From: Pseudomonas sp. St316
GTDB taxonomy: Bacteria; Pseudomonadota; Gammaproteobacteria; Pseudomonadales; Pseudomonadaceae
DNA length: 64,000 nt
Reading direction: 5' to 3'
Assembly (NCBI RefSeq): GCF_018325905.1
Contig: NZ_AP021901.1
Location: 5,084,001 to 5,148,000, forward strand
A program made the translations under genes and the position numbers. Of this stretch, positions 17,667 through 25,716 are shown one piece after another (the stretch's first letter is position 1; each line of letters begins with the position of its first letter). The notes under the pieces were generated by a model, which was given only the letters and a program-made list of their open reading frames with translations, searched no databases and had not been told where the DNA came from.

Positions 17667-18590
17667 TCAAGCGTGCGTCGAGGCCCCGCGCTCGCCCATG
17701 AAGGCCTCCAACCGCGACCGCAACCAGCGCTCGGCCGGGTCACTGTCGACATGGCTAAGCCAGACCATGGACAAATCCAAGGTCGGAGTCTTGAAGGGGA
17801 AGGGTTCATTGAATAGCTGCCCCGAGGCGGCCATGGCGGCGGCGGTGTAGTCCGGCAGGCTGGCGATCAAGTCGGTGCCGGCCAGCAACGCCGGTAATGC
17901 GCTGTATTGCGGCACTGACAACACGACCTGGCGCGTGCGTCCGATCTCGGCCAGCCATTCGTCAACAAAACCGGCGACATTCGCGGTATGGGACACCAGC
18001 ACGTGAGGTCGCGCGCAATACTCGTCCAGGGTCAACGGGGTGTCCGACGCATCGGCGCGCAGCACGCGGGGCTGGATATGTCGTAACAGCTTGCGCTTGG
18101 CATTGGCCGGCAGCCCGCGAGTCTGGCTGATACCCACGGTGATGTCGCCCGATGCCAGCAAATCGGGGATGCGCCAGTAATCGACGTGCTGGACCACGAA
18201 CACGATTTGCGGCGCCTCTTGCCGCAGGCTGCTCAACAGGGGCGGCAGCAGGCCGAACTCGACGTCGTCCGACAGACCGATGCGAAACGTCATGGTGCTG
18301 CTGGTGGGGTCGAAATCGTGGGTCAGGCTCAAGGCCATCGACAGCGAATCGAGCGCGGGTGACAGATGCAGGATGATTTCCTCGGCCCTTGCCGTCGGCT
18401 CCATGCGGTGGCCGACGCGAATGAACAACGGGTCGTTGAACATCTTGCGCAAACGATTGAGTGCCGAGCTGATGGTCGGTTGGCCCAGGAACAGTTTTTC
18501 CGCCACCCGTGTCACGTTACGCTCAAGCATCAGCGTTTCGAAAACCACCATCAGGTTGATGTCGGCCTTGCGCAATTCGTTGCGGTTCAT
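17667..18590 (-). CDS. LysR-family transcriptional regulator
   Basis: A 307-residue regulator with an N-terminal helix-turn-helix (VFETLMLERNVTRVAEKLFL, then GQPTISSALNRLRK) and an effector domain. The PTISSALNRLRKMFNDPLF pattern is close to NodD/PcpR-like LysR members. The start was set at 18590 (MNRNELRKADIN), as the open frame upstream to 18683 is out of family. The isomerase gene lies downstream on the same strand, so they may be cotranscribed. Confidence 0.88.
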   Translation of the reverse strand: MNRNELRKADINLMVVFETLMLERNVTRVAEKLFLGQPTISSALNRLRKMFNDPLFIRVGHRMEPTARAEEIILHLSPALDSLSMALSLTHDFDPTSSTMTFRIGLSDDVEFGLLPPLLSSLRQEAPQIVFVVQHVDYWRIPDLLASGDITVGISQTRGLPANAKRKLLRHIQPRVLRADASDTPLTLDEYCARPHVLVSHTANVAGFVDEWLAEIGRTRQVVLSVPQYSALPALLAGTDLIASLPDYTAAAMAASGQLFNEPFPFKTPTLDLSMVWLSHVDSDPAERWLRSRLEAFMGERGASTHA

Positions 18591-18796
18591 CCACTGTCCC
18601 CGATCTCTTGATGGGATGCAGTGTAGGAACGCCAGGGGCTGCGCGTCTATGCGCAAAAAGACTGGGTGCCTGCGTAATACCATCCATTCAAAGGATTGGA
18701 AGAGGTCCCTTGTTTTGTCGCGAGGCTCTTGTGGCGCCTGGTAACAAGGGGCATGTCCAGCAGGCCCCTTTAAAAACTACTTAACCGTCAGCGATT

Positions 18797-20860
18797 TCAA
18801 CCCCAGCGCCATGACTCGCTCATCTCCCCCAACCCCAGCGTCTTGGGGCTAATGGCATCGGGTAAACGAAAATGCACGCGCAACTGCCCTTGCGCGCCAA
18901 TCGCTTCACGAATGGCCGGAGTCAACGGCCATTCAAGGGTGTTGTCCTGCAGGCGCGTGAACTGCGTCGACAGCACCTCAACCCCGTTGATCGAGACGTC
19001 CACTCGCTGGCGCGCGTGCTGGGGTTGTACGAACGCCGCCGCTTCGATCGAAATGGCGCGCGCTTCTGGCGGTATGCGCAACACAATCTCAGCCTCGGTC
19101 CCTTCCGACCAGGTGCCCCAATCCTCGACACGCCCCCAGCCGCTGGCCAACATCGGGTTGATTCGGCTGAACACCTGGCGCTCGCCGATCTTCACCTGCA
19201 GGTCCAGCGTCTCAACGGCAAACGGTGGGCATTGGGCACATGACTTCCAACCCGGCGCCAGCACCACGAGGCCATCGATACGGGTCAACAGGTCGGTCTG
19301 GCGATTGACGGTCTTCGCTGCCTGGAGCGCGGCGCCAGGGTCGAGGATGAACAGCGAATCCGCTGCATACTCGCCGCTGGCAAGCATCTGCGCGGCGCGG
19401 CGCTGGGCTTGCTCGATCTCCCGGGTGCCCATGCGCCCCAGGTACACGCCATCGGTTTTCAACCCGTGCTTCAGAGCGTATTGGCTGGTCAGCAGCCAAT
19501 TTTCCGGCTGGTTCTGCGGCAGCAGCGTCCGGACTTTCGAATAATGGCTGGCCGCACTGGACCAGAACGGATCATTCATGGACGTAGGCCAACTGGAGGC
19601 GACCGGCATCATCCGGCTCTGGCGCAGGCCGGCCCATCCGGCGCGGGTATCCAGGACTTGTACCACCAAGGCGATGGCCAGCAGACACACCGCCACCCGA
19701 GGCTTGTTGCCGCGGATCACCAGGAAAACCACGACAAACACAATGGCGTAGAACACCGGCCAGAACATCCGACCGGCCGCGCGAAACACGTTCGCCAGCA
19801 TTTCAAGACTGTTGGGCAGCCAGTAATGCACATTCAGCATGCCGATACCGAGGGTGTTGGTCAGCGAAAAAAGTGTCAGGCCAATCAACGCCCACAGTAA
19901 CAGTCGTCGGTGACGCACGGCGCTGACCACACCGGTATTGCCTTGCAGCAAGGCTACGCCAGCGCAGATCGCCAGCATCAAAACGCCCAAGCCCAGGTAA
20001 TTGAAGCCCTCGTAATCGCCCGGCCCCTGAGGCATGTCACGCAACAGGTACGACCAGCCACTGGGATTGACCAGCGACATGACGTTCAGGCGATACAACC
20101 CATAACCACCCGCTATAGTCCCGCCGCCCACGCTGAAATAACCTGCCTGCCAGCAGCAGAACGCGACGAGCAGGAACAAGCCACACAGCTCGACCAAGGC
20201 ATCGCGCCGGGATAGCCGGGCCTTGACGACCCTGCTGGCAAGATCGGCCAGCCAGATCAACGCAACCATGGCCAGCAGATACGCATGCACCAGCGCGGTG
20301 ACGGCCAACAGCCCGCCCCAGGCCAGCCGACGCTTCTCCAGGCCAGGTCGCAGTGCCAGGTACAGGGCCGCCAGGATCAGAAAGTGCCCGGACAGCGACA
20401 GGTGCCCGCCCATGCGCAGAAACATCGGCGGCGAAAACACAAACAGGGCCGCCCCCAACAACCTGATCCACACCGACGGCGTCAGCAGGCCGACGAGTTT
20501 CCAGGCGAACCAGGCTTGCAGGATGAAACAGGCCAGCAACCACAGGCCGAAATACTGGAACGTCTCGGGAAGCCAGGCGTTGAAGGGCTTGAACAGAAAT
20601 GCCAGCAGCGGATTGGAGTCGGAGAAAATGATGCCGTTGCCCAACTCCAAACCGTAGGAAGGGTTCATGCCCAATGGAAAGGTCCAGGGCGAACTGCGGA
20701 AAAACGCCCAGCCCATGTAATGGGTCGCCGCATCGCCCTCCCCCAACCAGGCGATGTTCGTCGGGTCCAGGACCCGCGGGCCGATCACCAGCAGGAATGC
20801 CAGCGCGCCCAACAGGATGGGTAACAGGCAAACCCAGTAACGCTCACCACGAACGGTCAT
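18797..20860 (-). CDS. Large polytopic membrane protein (DUF6311-like; candidate glycosyltransferase)
   Basis: A 687-residue protein with about ten hydrophobic helices over residues 1-430 and a soluble C-terminal domain of about 250 residues. The first luminal loop has LGEGDAATHYMGWAFFR, an acidic motif position typical of GT-C-type transferases that use polyprenyl-phosphate sugars. It is the last gene of the operon; its ATG overlaps the gtrA-like stop (ATGA, 20857-20860). By analogy with gtrABC clusters it could be the transferase that attaches the sugar to the periplasmic acceptor. That role is inference. Confidence 0.7.
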   Translation of the reverse strand: MTVRGERYWVCLLPILLGALAFLLVIGPRVLDPTNIAWLGEGDAATHYMGWAFFRSSPWTFPLGMNPSYGLELGNGIIFSDSNPLLAFLFKPFNAWLPETFQYFGLWLLACFILQAWFAWKLVGLLTPSVWIRLLGAALFVFSPPMFLRMGGHLSLSGHFLILAALYLALRPGLEKRRLAWGGLLAVTALVHAYLLAMVALIWLADLASRVVKARLSRRDALVELCGLFLLVAFCCWQAGYFSVGGGTIAGGYGLYRLNVMSLVNPSGWSYLLRDMPQGPGDYEGFNYLGLGVLMLAICAGVALLQGNTGVVSAVRHRRLLLWALIGLTLFSLTNTLGIGMLNVHYWLPNSLEMLANVFRAAGRMFWPVFYAIVFVVVFLVIRGNKPRVAVCLLAIALVVQVLDTRAGWAGLRQSRMMPVASSWPTSMNDPFWSSAASHYSKVRTLLPQNQPENWLLTSQYALKHGLKTDGVYLGRMGTREIEQAQRRAAQMLASGEYAADSLFILDPGAALQAAKTVNRQTDLLTRIDGLVVLAPGWKSCAQCPPFAVETLDLQVKIGERQVFSRINPMLASGWGRVEDWGTWSEGTEAEIVLRIPPEARAISIEAAAFVQPQHARQRVDVSINGVEVLSTQFTRLQDNTLEWPLTPAIREAIGAQGQLRVHFRLPDAISPKTLGLGEMSESWRWG

Positions 20861-21240
20861 CGATACGTCCAGAAATTATGCAGAATGAAGGTGAACACCG
20901 GGATGATCAGCGCCACGGCTGCGATGCCCGCCAGGTAATCCAGGCCGACACGTTGGGCTACCCAGGCAACCAGCATCGCCAGCCCGAGCCCGCCGATCGA
21001 TACCACGACGAAACGGCCGAGGGTGCGGCCATGCAAGCGGCTGGAAAAACTCCAGAGGGTGTTGATCAGGTACGACACCACGGTCGCCACGACGAAGGCG
21101 AAACCATTGGCCAGCGGAGGGTTCGCCAGGATCAGGTGCACAAAAAGCACAGCAGCCACCACATGGACTGCGGTGACGAGCAGGCCGGTCATGGCAAAGC
21201 GCAAGGCACGTCGCAGCAGCGGCGAGTGCGTCCAGGTCAC
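20857..21240 (-). CDS. GtrA-family membrane protein
   Basis: A 127-residue protein with four transmembrane helices typical of GtrA flippases (FAMTGLLVTAVHVVAAVLFV, then NPPLANGFAFVVATVVSYLI, NTLWSFSSRLHGRTLGRFVV). GtrA moves undecaprenyl-phosphate-glucose across the inner membrane. The start is a GTG at 21238-21240 that overlaps the upstream methyltransferase stop (GTGA); a longer frame to 21315 would overlap that gene and is rejected. Translational coupling on both sides marks it as part of a single operon. Confidence 0.85.
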   Translation of the reverse strand: MTWTHSPLLRRALRFAMTGLLVTAVHVVAAVLFVHLILANPPLANGFAFVVATVVSYLINTLWSFSSRLHGRTLGRFVVVSIGGLGLAMLVAWVAQRVGLDYLAGIAAVALIIPVFTFILHNFWTYR

Positions 21241-21947
21241 GGCTTCTGCGCCAAGCAGAACACCGTCAGGCCGGCCATACGATTGGCGCCCATGATCGGA
21301 CGTTCCAGGCTGCACAGTGACCTCAACACGCCATTGACCAGCGGATGATGGCGCGCAAGCTGCGACTTGACCGGGGCTCCGGACGCCTTGCGCTGCAACA
21401 GGCGCAGGCCGGCAGCAATGGGAAATACCAGGCCGAAGTAATACGCACCTTGCTGGACCCGCAAACCGGCCTGTGCCACGACGGTTTCCAACTGTCTGAG
21501 GGTGTAGCGGCGCTTGTGCTCGAGAAAATCGTCATGGCCGCTCCAGAGGAACTGGAACGCCGGCACGGTAATCAGGAAGCGGCTGCCGGACGGCACTTTG
21601 TCGACATACGACTTGAGCAGGCCCACGTCATCGTCCACGTGCTCCAGCACATCCATCAGCAGCACCAGGTCGGCGTCCAGCGAGTCCACCGCTCGACGAT
21701 AGCGCACCGGTTTCCCGGCGGTGCTGGCATCGGAGTCGGCCGGGTAACTGATGTCCACGCACCAGGCCTGGGCCGTTGCGGTATGGGTCAGCAGGTGATG
21801 GGAAAAAAACCCCGACCCGGCACCCACGTCCAGCAGCGTATTGGCCGAAGTGCCCTTGAGCATGTGCAGCATGGCCCGCGCTTTCGACCGGTAGTACCAA
21901 TGCTGCCCGATATCGGGGCCCAGGATGTCGGTTTCCTTGAGGTCCAT
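21237..21947 (-). CDS. Class I SAM-dependent methyltransferase
   Basis: A 236-residue methyltransferase. SAM motif I is TLLDVGAGSGFFSHHLL (about residue 38), motif II CVDISYPAD, and the motif IV region LVLLMDVLEHVDDDVGLL. The C-terminal part has a hydrophobic patch (YYFGLVFPIAAGLRLL) that may touch the membrane. It sits between a GT2 glycosyltransferase and GtrA, so the substrate is probably a lipid-linked or surface sugar (inference). It starts 2 nt after the glycosyltransferase stop. Confidence 0.8.
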   Translation of the reverse strand: MDLKETDILGPDIGQHWYYRSKARAMLHMLKGTSANTLLDVGAGSGFFSHHLLTHTATAQAWCVDISYPADSDASTAGKPVRYRRAVDSLDADLVLLMDVLEHVDDDVGLLKSYVDKVPSGSRFLITVPAFQFLWSGHDDFLEHKRRYTLRQLETVVAQAGLRVQQGAYYFGLVFPIAAGLRLLQRKASGAPVKSQLARHHPLVNGVLRSLCSLERPIMGANRMAGLTVFCLAQKP

Positions 21948-21949
21948 GG

Positions 21950-22918
21950 TCAGTCCTTGGCGTCATAGATGCGCCGCACCAGGAAAACCGGTCGGCGCTT
22001 GGATTCGATGTAGGTGCGGCCCAGGTACTCACCCAGCACGCCGATGCCAATCAGTTGCAACCCGCCCAGGAACGTGACCGCCACCATCAGCGAGGCATAG
22101 CCCGGCAGGTCCACCCCGGAAACCAGGGTTCGCAGTACGATGAAAATGGCGAACGCAAAGGACACCAGCGACACGCAAAGCCCCAGGTACGTCCAGATAC
22201 GCAGCGGTTCGGTGCTGAAGCTGGTGATGCCCTCAAGGGCAAAATTCCACAGGCGCCAACCATTGAACTTGCTTTCGCCGGCCGCCCGTTCAGGCCTGAC
22301 GTAGTCCACGTAGGTGGTCCGGAATCCGACCCAGGCAAACAGCCCTTTCATGAAGCGGCGCGACTCAGGCAGGGTTTGCAGGGCCTCGACCACGCAGCGA
22401 TCCATCAAGCGAAAATCGCCGACATTCTCCGGCAGCTTGTGGTCAGCGATTTTATTGTGCAGCCGGTAGAACCCGTTGGCGGAAACCTGCTTGGCCCAGG
22501 AGTCGGAGTCGCGGTTGATCCGATGGCCCAGCACCACTTCGGCACCGTTGCGCCAATGGGCGATCATTTCCAGGATCACTTCGGGAGGGTCTTGCAGATC
22601 GACATCGATCGGCACCACCGCCTGGCCACGGGCGGCTTGCAGGCCGGCACTCAACGCCGCCTCCTTGCCGAAGTTGCGGCTCAGGTCGACGACTCGGATG
22701 CGCGGATCGGTCTTCTGCCGTTCCAGCAGCAGCATCAATGTGTCGTCCACGCTGCCGTCGTTGACGAACACCAGCTCCAGGCTCACCAGCGCTTCATGGG
22801 CAAAGACCTGATCGATCCTGGCCATGAACACATCGATGGACTGGACTTCGTTGTAGACCGGAATGACAAGCGAAAGCGCTAGACGACCTTGCAGATCCGC
22901 TCCTGGATATTCAGTCAC
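21950..22918 (-). CDS. GT2 glycosyltransferase, GtrB/DPMS-like
   Basis: A 322-residue polyprenyl-phosphate sugar transferase. The GT-A domain shows SLVIPVYNEVQSIDVFM, VFVNDGSVDDTLMLLLE, the DxD region VVPIDVDLQDPPEVI and the acceptor region NGFYRLHNKIAD. Two C-terminal membrane helices (about residues 235-255 and 270-290) match GtrB. The start is a probable GTG at 22918 with GAG 8 nt upstream; the frame stays open to ATG 23020, but that N-terminal extension looks non-coding. It is the first gene of a four-gene operon. Confidence 0.85.
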   Translation of the reverse strand: MTEYPGADLQGRLALSLVIPVYNEVQSIDVFMARIDQVFAHEALVSLELVFVNDGSVDDTLMLLLERQKTDPRIRVVDLSRNFGKEAALSAGLQAARGQAVVPIDVDLQDPPEVILEMIAHWRNGAEVVLGHRINRDSDSWAKQVSANGFYRLHNKIADHKLPENVGDFRLMDRCVVEALQTLPESRRFMKGLFAWVGFRTTYVDYVRPERAAGESKFNGWRLWNFALEGITSFSTEPLRIWTYLGLCVSLVSFAFAIFIVLRTLVSGVDLPGYASLMVAVTFLGGLQLIGIGVLGEYLGRTYIESKRRPVFLVRRIYDAKD

Positions 22919-23220
22919 TTGATGGCTCTTTTTCTTATTAGTGTTTTCAGTCCCATTGGCTTGCGGCCCTAGGCGTCGAAACGTATTAAGCAGGACCTGG
23001 CAGGGCAACGCAAGGATCAAACCGGAACTTCAGCGGACTGCATGTTCGCAACATGACTTTTTTCCTACAGAAAGTCGAACACCTGATCCGGGCTCACACC
23101 CAGCAATATTTGATAACCAATGGAAACGAATTTCCCGTAGCCAAAACCACCCACTTGGCTAGGCTGGCAGCCACATGTCCAACGCATGTCATGACTGAAT
23201 GAATCGCAGGGAGCGAACCG
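22919..23220. other. 302-bp intergenic region upstream of the glycosylation operon
   Basis: It lies between the minus-strand GT2 start and the plus-strand yegP-like gene. It is AT-richer than its surroundings. I see no gene or clear repeat in it; it should hold the promoter of the GT2/methyltransferase/GtrA/DUF6311 operon and that of the yegP-like gene. Confidence 0.5.
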
Positions 23221-23412
23221 ATGTATTTTGAAATCTATCGACAGACCCGAGGTACCCCGAGCACCGGAAAAGGCCAATGGCGCTGGCGCTTGAGAGCCGG
23301 CAACCACGAAACGATCGCCAGCGGCGAATCTTATATAAACAAGAGTGACTGCCTTCACGTCATCGGGCTGATCAAGAATGTCCAGGGCGAAACGCCTGTA
23401 AAGGAGATCTGA
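23221..23412 (+). CDS. YegP-family (DUF1508) small protein
   Basis: A 63-residue protein that is one DUF1508 repeat: MYFEIYRQTRG, then GQWRWRLRAGNHETIASGES and NKSDCLHVIGLIK. YegP of E. coli carries two such repeats; Pseudomonas proteins often carry one. Function unknown. The ribosome site GGGAGC lies upstream of ATG 23221. It is monocistronic with a different class of REP repeat just downstream. Confidence 0.85.
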   Translation: MYFEIYRQTRGTPSTGKGQWRWRLRAGNHETIASGESYINKSDCLHVIGLIKNVQGETPVKEI

Positions 23413-23429
23413 CAGCGCCGCGTGGGCTC

Positions 23430-23538
23430 TGTAGGAACTGGCGAAGCCTGCGATCTTTTGATCTTTATCTTGATCTTTCGCTTGAGATTCAACTATCAGA
23501 GGAAAGATCGCAGCCTCGTTGCACTCGACAGCTCCTAC
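23430..23538. repeat. REP-like inverted repeat of a second class (TGTAGGAGCTG type)
   Basis: Left arm TGTAGGAACTGGCGAAGC with CTGCGATCTTTTGATC, right arm AAGATCGCAGCCT through CAGCTCCTACG, about 109 bp. The consensus differs from the GTGGGAGC elements, so it is a separate family. It fills most of the gap between the yegP-like and araC-type genes. Confidence 0.75.
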
Positions 23539-23667
23539 GCAGTGGCTACACAGCACCGGCGGACGCAACCATGCGAGAGCAATTTCCGGCCATAGGTTCA
23601 GCTTTTTTGCTGTAACGAAGGTTTTCAGGCAGGTAGGGTATGCGGACAAAAGCAGGAGGCCGGTGCA

Positions 23668-24474
23668 ATGACTCGATCAATCCATAACCGCGACTGGCTG
23701 GTGCGGGCGCCCGAGTCGAGGAAAATGGAGCGCATCGAGGCCTATTTCAGCGGGCATGGCTACACCACCCATCGCCATGACACCTACGCCATCGGGATCA
23801 CACTTTCCGGCGTGCAAAGCTTCAACTATCGCCACAGCAAACGCCACAGCCAGCCCGGCGGCACCATCGTCCTGCATCCGGACGAGGTGCACAATTGCGA
23901 AGCCGGGACGAGCGAGGGGGTTCGCTACGGGATGTTCTACATAGAACCGTCGGTGATCCAGCACGTGCTGGGGGGTAAGCCATTGCCCTTCATCGAAGGA
24001 GGATTGTCCAGCGACCCTCGCCTCAATATCGCGACCCGTCGACTATTGAACGGCCTGGATCATCCCCTCGATCCGCTGGAGGAAGAGGACGCCATCTACG
24101 ATGTGGCCCAGGCACTCGACATCGCGGCCGGCAACCGACGTGGGCGGCGACTGATCGACTACCCAGCGGCGGAGCGTGCCCGCCTGTTCATCCACGATGC
24201 CCTCGACCAGGTGATCACACTGGATGACCTGGTGCAGGCAAGCGGCCGGGACCGATGGAGCCTGTCCCGGGATTTCCGGGCGCTGTACGGCACCAGCCCC
24301 TATCGCTACATCACCCAGCGTCGCTTGAACGAAGCCCGGCGCCTGGTATTCCACGGCATGCCGTTGAGCGAAGTGGCCCTGGCCTGTGATTTTTTCGATC
24401 AGAGCCACATGACCCGGCTGCACACACAGGCCTTTGGTATTTCACCGGCACGCTGGCTGAAAATGCTGCGCTGA
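23668..24474 (+). CDS. AraC-family transcriptional regulator
   Basis: A 268-residue regulator. The N-terminal cupin-like sensor has HGYTTHRHDTYAIGITLSG and PGGTIVLHPDEVHNCEAG, a pattern common in AraC proteins that bind small ligands. The C-terminal double helix-turn-helix spans about residues 170-268 (TLDDLVQASGRDRWSLSRDF, and PLSEVALACDFFDQSHMTRL). The cupin gene 102 nt downstream on the same strand is the obvious candidate target or partner. Confidence 0.9.
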   Translation: MTRSIHNRDWLVRAPESRKMERIEAYFSGHGYTTHRHDTYAIGITLSGVQSFNYRHSKRHSQPGGTIVLHPDEVHNCEAGTSEGVRYGMFYIEPSVIQHVLGGKPLPFIEGGLSSDPRLNIATRRLLNGLDHPLDPLEEEDAIYDVAQALDIAAGNRRGRRLIDYPAAERARLFIHDALDQVITLDDLVQASGRDRWSLSRDFRALYGTSPYRYITQRRLNEARRLVFHGMPLSEVALACDFFDQSHMTRLHTQAFGISPARWLKMLR

Positions 24475-24576
24475 AGGCATAAGCTGCGCACGGCAAAAAG
24501 CTGCACGATCATCCAATACGCACCCAGGCTCCGACAGTAAGGTACGGCTCACCATCCACCAGAGGAGCATGCCTCG

Positions 24577-24945
24577 ATGACCCACTACGCCCCCATCAAC
24601 TTCGCTCAGAAATACGCACTGTTCCACGAACAATGGGCACCGAAAGTCGTGGCCGAAATGAATGACTACCAATTCAAGATCGTCCGGCTCGAAGGCGAAT
24701 TCATCTGGCACACCCACGCCGATACGGATGAAACCTTCATCGTGCTGGAGGGCGAGTTGCGTATCGACTTTCGCGACGGTGCGGTGACCCTAGGGCCGGG
24801 CGAAATGTACGTGGTCAAAAAAGGTGTCGAGCACAAGCCCAGCGCCGCACGCGAAGTGAAACTGCTGCTGATCGAGCCACGTGGCGTCCTCAACACCGGC
24901 GAGCAAACCAATGAGCGAACGGCGGTCAATGATGTGTGGATCTGA
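24577..24945 (+). CDS. Cupin-domain protein
   Basis: A 122-residue single-domain cupin. Motif 1 is FIWHTHADTDETFIVLEGEL and motif 2 is PGEMYVVKKGVEHKP, giving the usual two His, one Glu and one further His as metal ligands. Substrate unknown; many such proteins are small isomerases or dioxygenases, or just metal-binding. The ATG at 24577 has GAGG about 13 nt upstream. It follows the AraC gene, probably as a regulated partner. Confidence 0.85.
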   Translation: MTHYAPINFAQKYALFHEQWAPKVVAEMNDYQFKIVRLEGEFIWHTHADTDETFIVLEGELRIDFRDGAVTLGPGEMYVVKKGVEHKPSAAREVKLLLIEPRGVLNTGEQTNERTAVNDVWI

Positions 24946-24956
24946 CTGGGCCAGGC

Positions 24957-25703
24957 TCAATCGTATTCAGCTTCCTGGTGATCGCCTAACAACCGCCGCT
25001 GACGAGGTGTCGCGACAGCCAGGACCACAGGATTGAACTGCCAATTCAAATAAGGTGAAAATTTCTGCGCGACCATCCGCCGGCCATAGTGCACTTGGAG
25101 CATGTAACGCGTGCGGTCGGCGGTGCGGTTATCGCTACCGGCGTGCCATAACTCACTGCGCAGTACCAGCACATCACCCGCCCTGCACAGCACCGGCTGC
25201 GCGGGGCGCCCTTGCCACTGCGTTTCGCCCTTCACTGGCGCCCGGCCGGCTTTGTGGCTGCCCGCAATGACCTGGGTCGGGCTCAGGTCGATGTCGATGT
25301 CATCCAGGTAAAACTGCGCGGTAAAAACCTGCATCGGCAGTTCAAAGGCAGGGTCGGCCAACAGTTTTGGCGGCAACTCCATCACCAGGTAATCCAGATG
25401 CAACGGCGCCCCGGTAAAACCGGGATGGCAGCGCCAAGCCGTTTGGCCGACGACATGGCAATCATCGCCCAGGGCTGCATCGGCCAGTTCGATCACCCCG
25501 GCCATATCCAGGAGCGGCAGCCAGAACGGATCGCGATTGAACACACATTTGTAATGATCGATGACGCCGCTGTAGTCCCAATGCAGGGGCTTCAACTGGT
25601 CGATGGCATGGCGCAGGTCGGCGATCTGCCGGGCATCCAACACGCCCTGCATCAGGACGAAACCGTCCTTATGCAGGGCGTGCAGCTGCTCTTCAATCGA
25701 CAC
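24957..25703 (-). CDS. Phytanoyl-CoA dioxygenase (PhyH) family protein
   Basis: A 248-residue Fe(II)/2-oxoglutarate-dependent oxygenase. The His-x-Asp pair is in GAPLHLDYLVMELP, the distal His in SELWHAGSDNRT and the 2-oxoglutarate Arg in TADRTRYMLQVHYGRR. Such enzymes hydroxylate varied small molecules. It begins 13 nt after the stop of the chemoreceptor gene on the same strand, so both are likely on one transcript. The substrate is unknown. It converges with the cupin gene. Confidence 0.85.
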   Translation of the reverse strand: MSIEEQLHALHKDGFVLMQGVLDARQIADLRHAIDQLKPLHWDYSGVIDHYKCVFNRDPFWLPLLDMAGVIELADAALGDDCHVVGQTAWRCHPGFTGAPLHLDYLVMELPPKLLADPAFELPMQVFTAQFYLDDIDIDLSPTQVIAGSHKAGRAPVKGETQWQGRPAQPVLCRAGDVLVLRSELWHAGSDNRTADRTRYMLQVHYGRRMVAQKFSPYLNWQFNPVVLAVATPRQRRLLGDHQEAEYD

Positions 25704-25716
25704 GACACCACCTGCT

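Noticed and set aside
17564..17809. N-terminal extension of the hpaF-type frame
   Set aside because: It would bury the catalytic Pro2 and overlaps the LysR gene; the ATG at 17563 is the family start.
22919..23020. Upstream ATG (MILALPCQVLL) for the GT2 glycosyltransferase
   Set aside because: The extra 34 residues do not resemble the family N-terminus; GTG at 22918 with a GAG site fits better.
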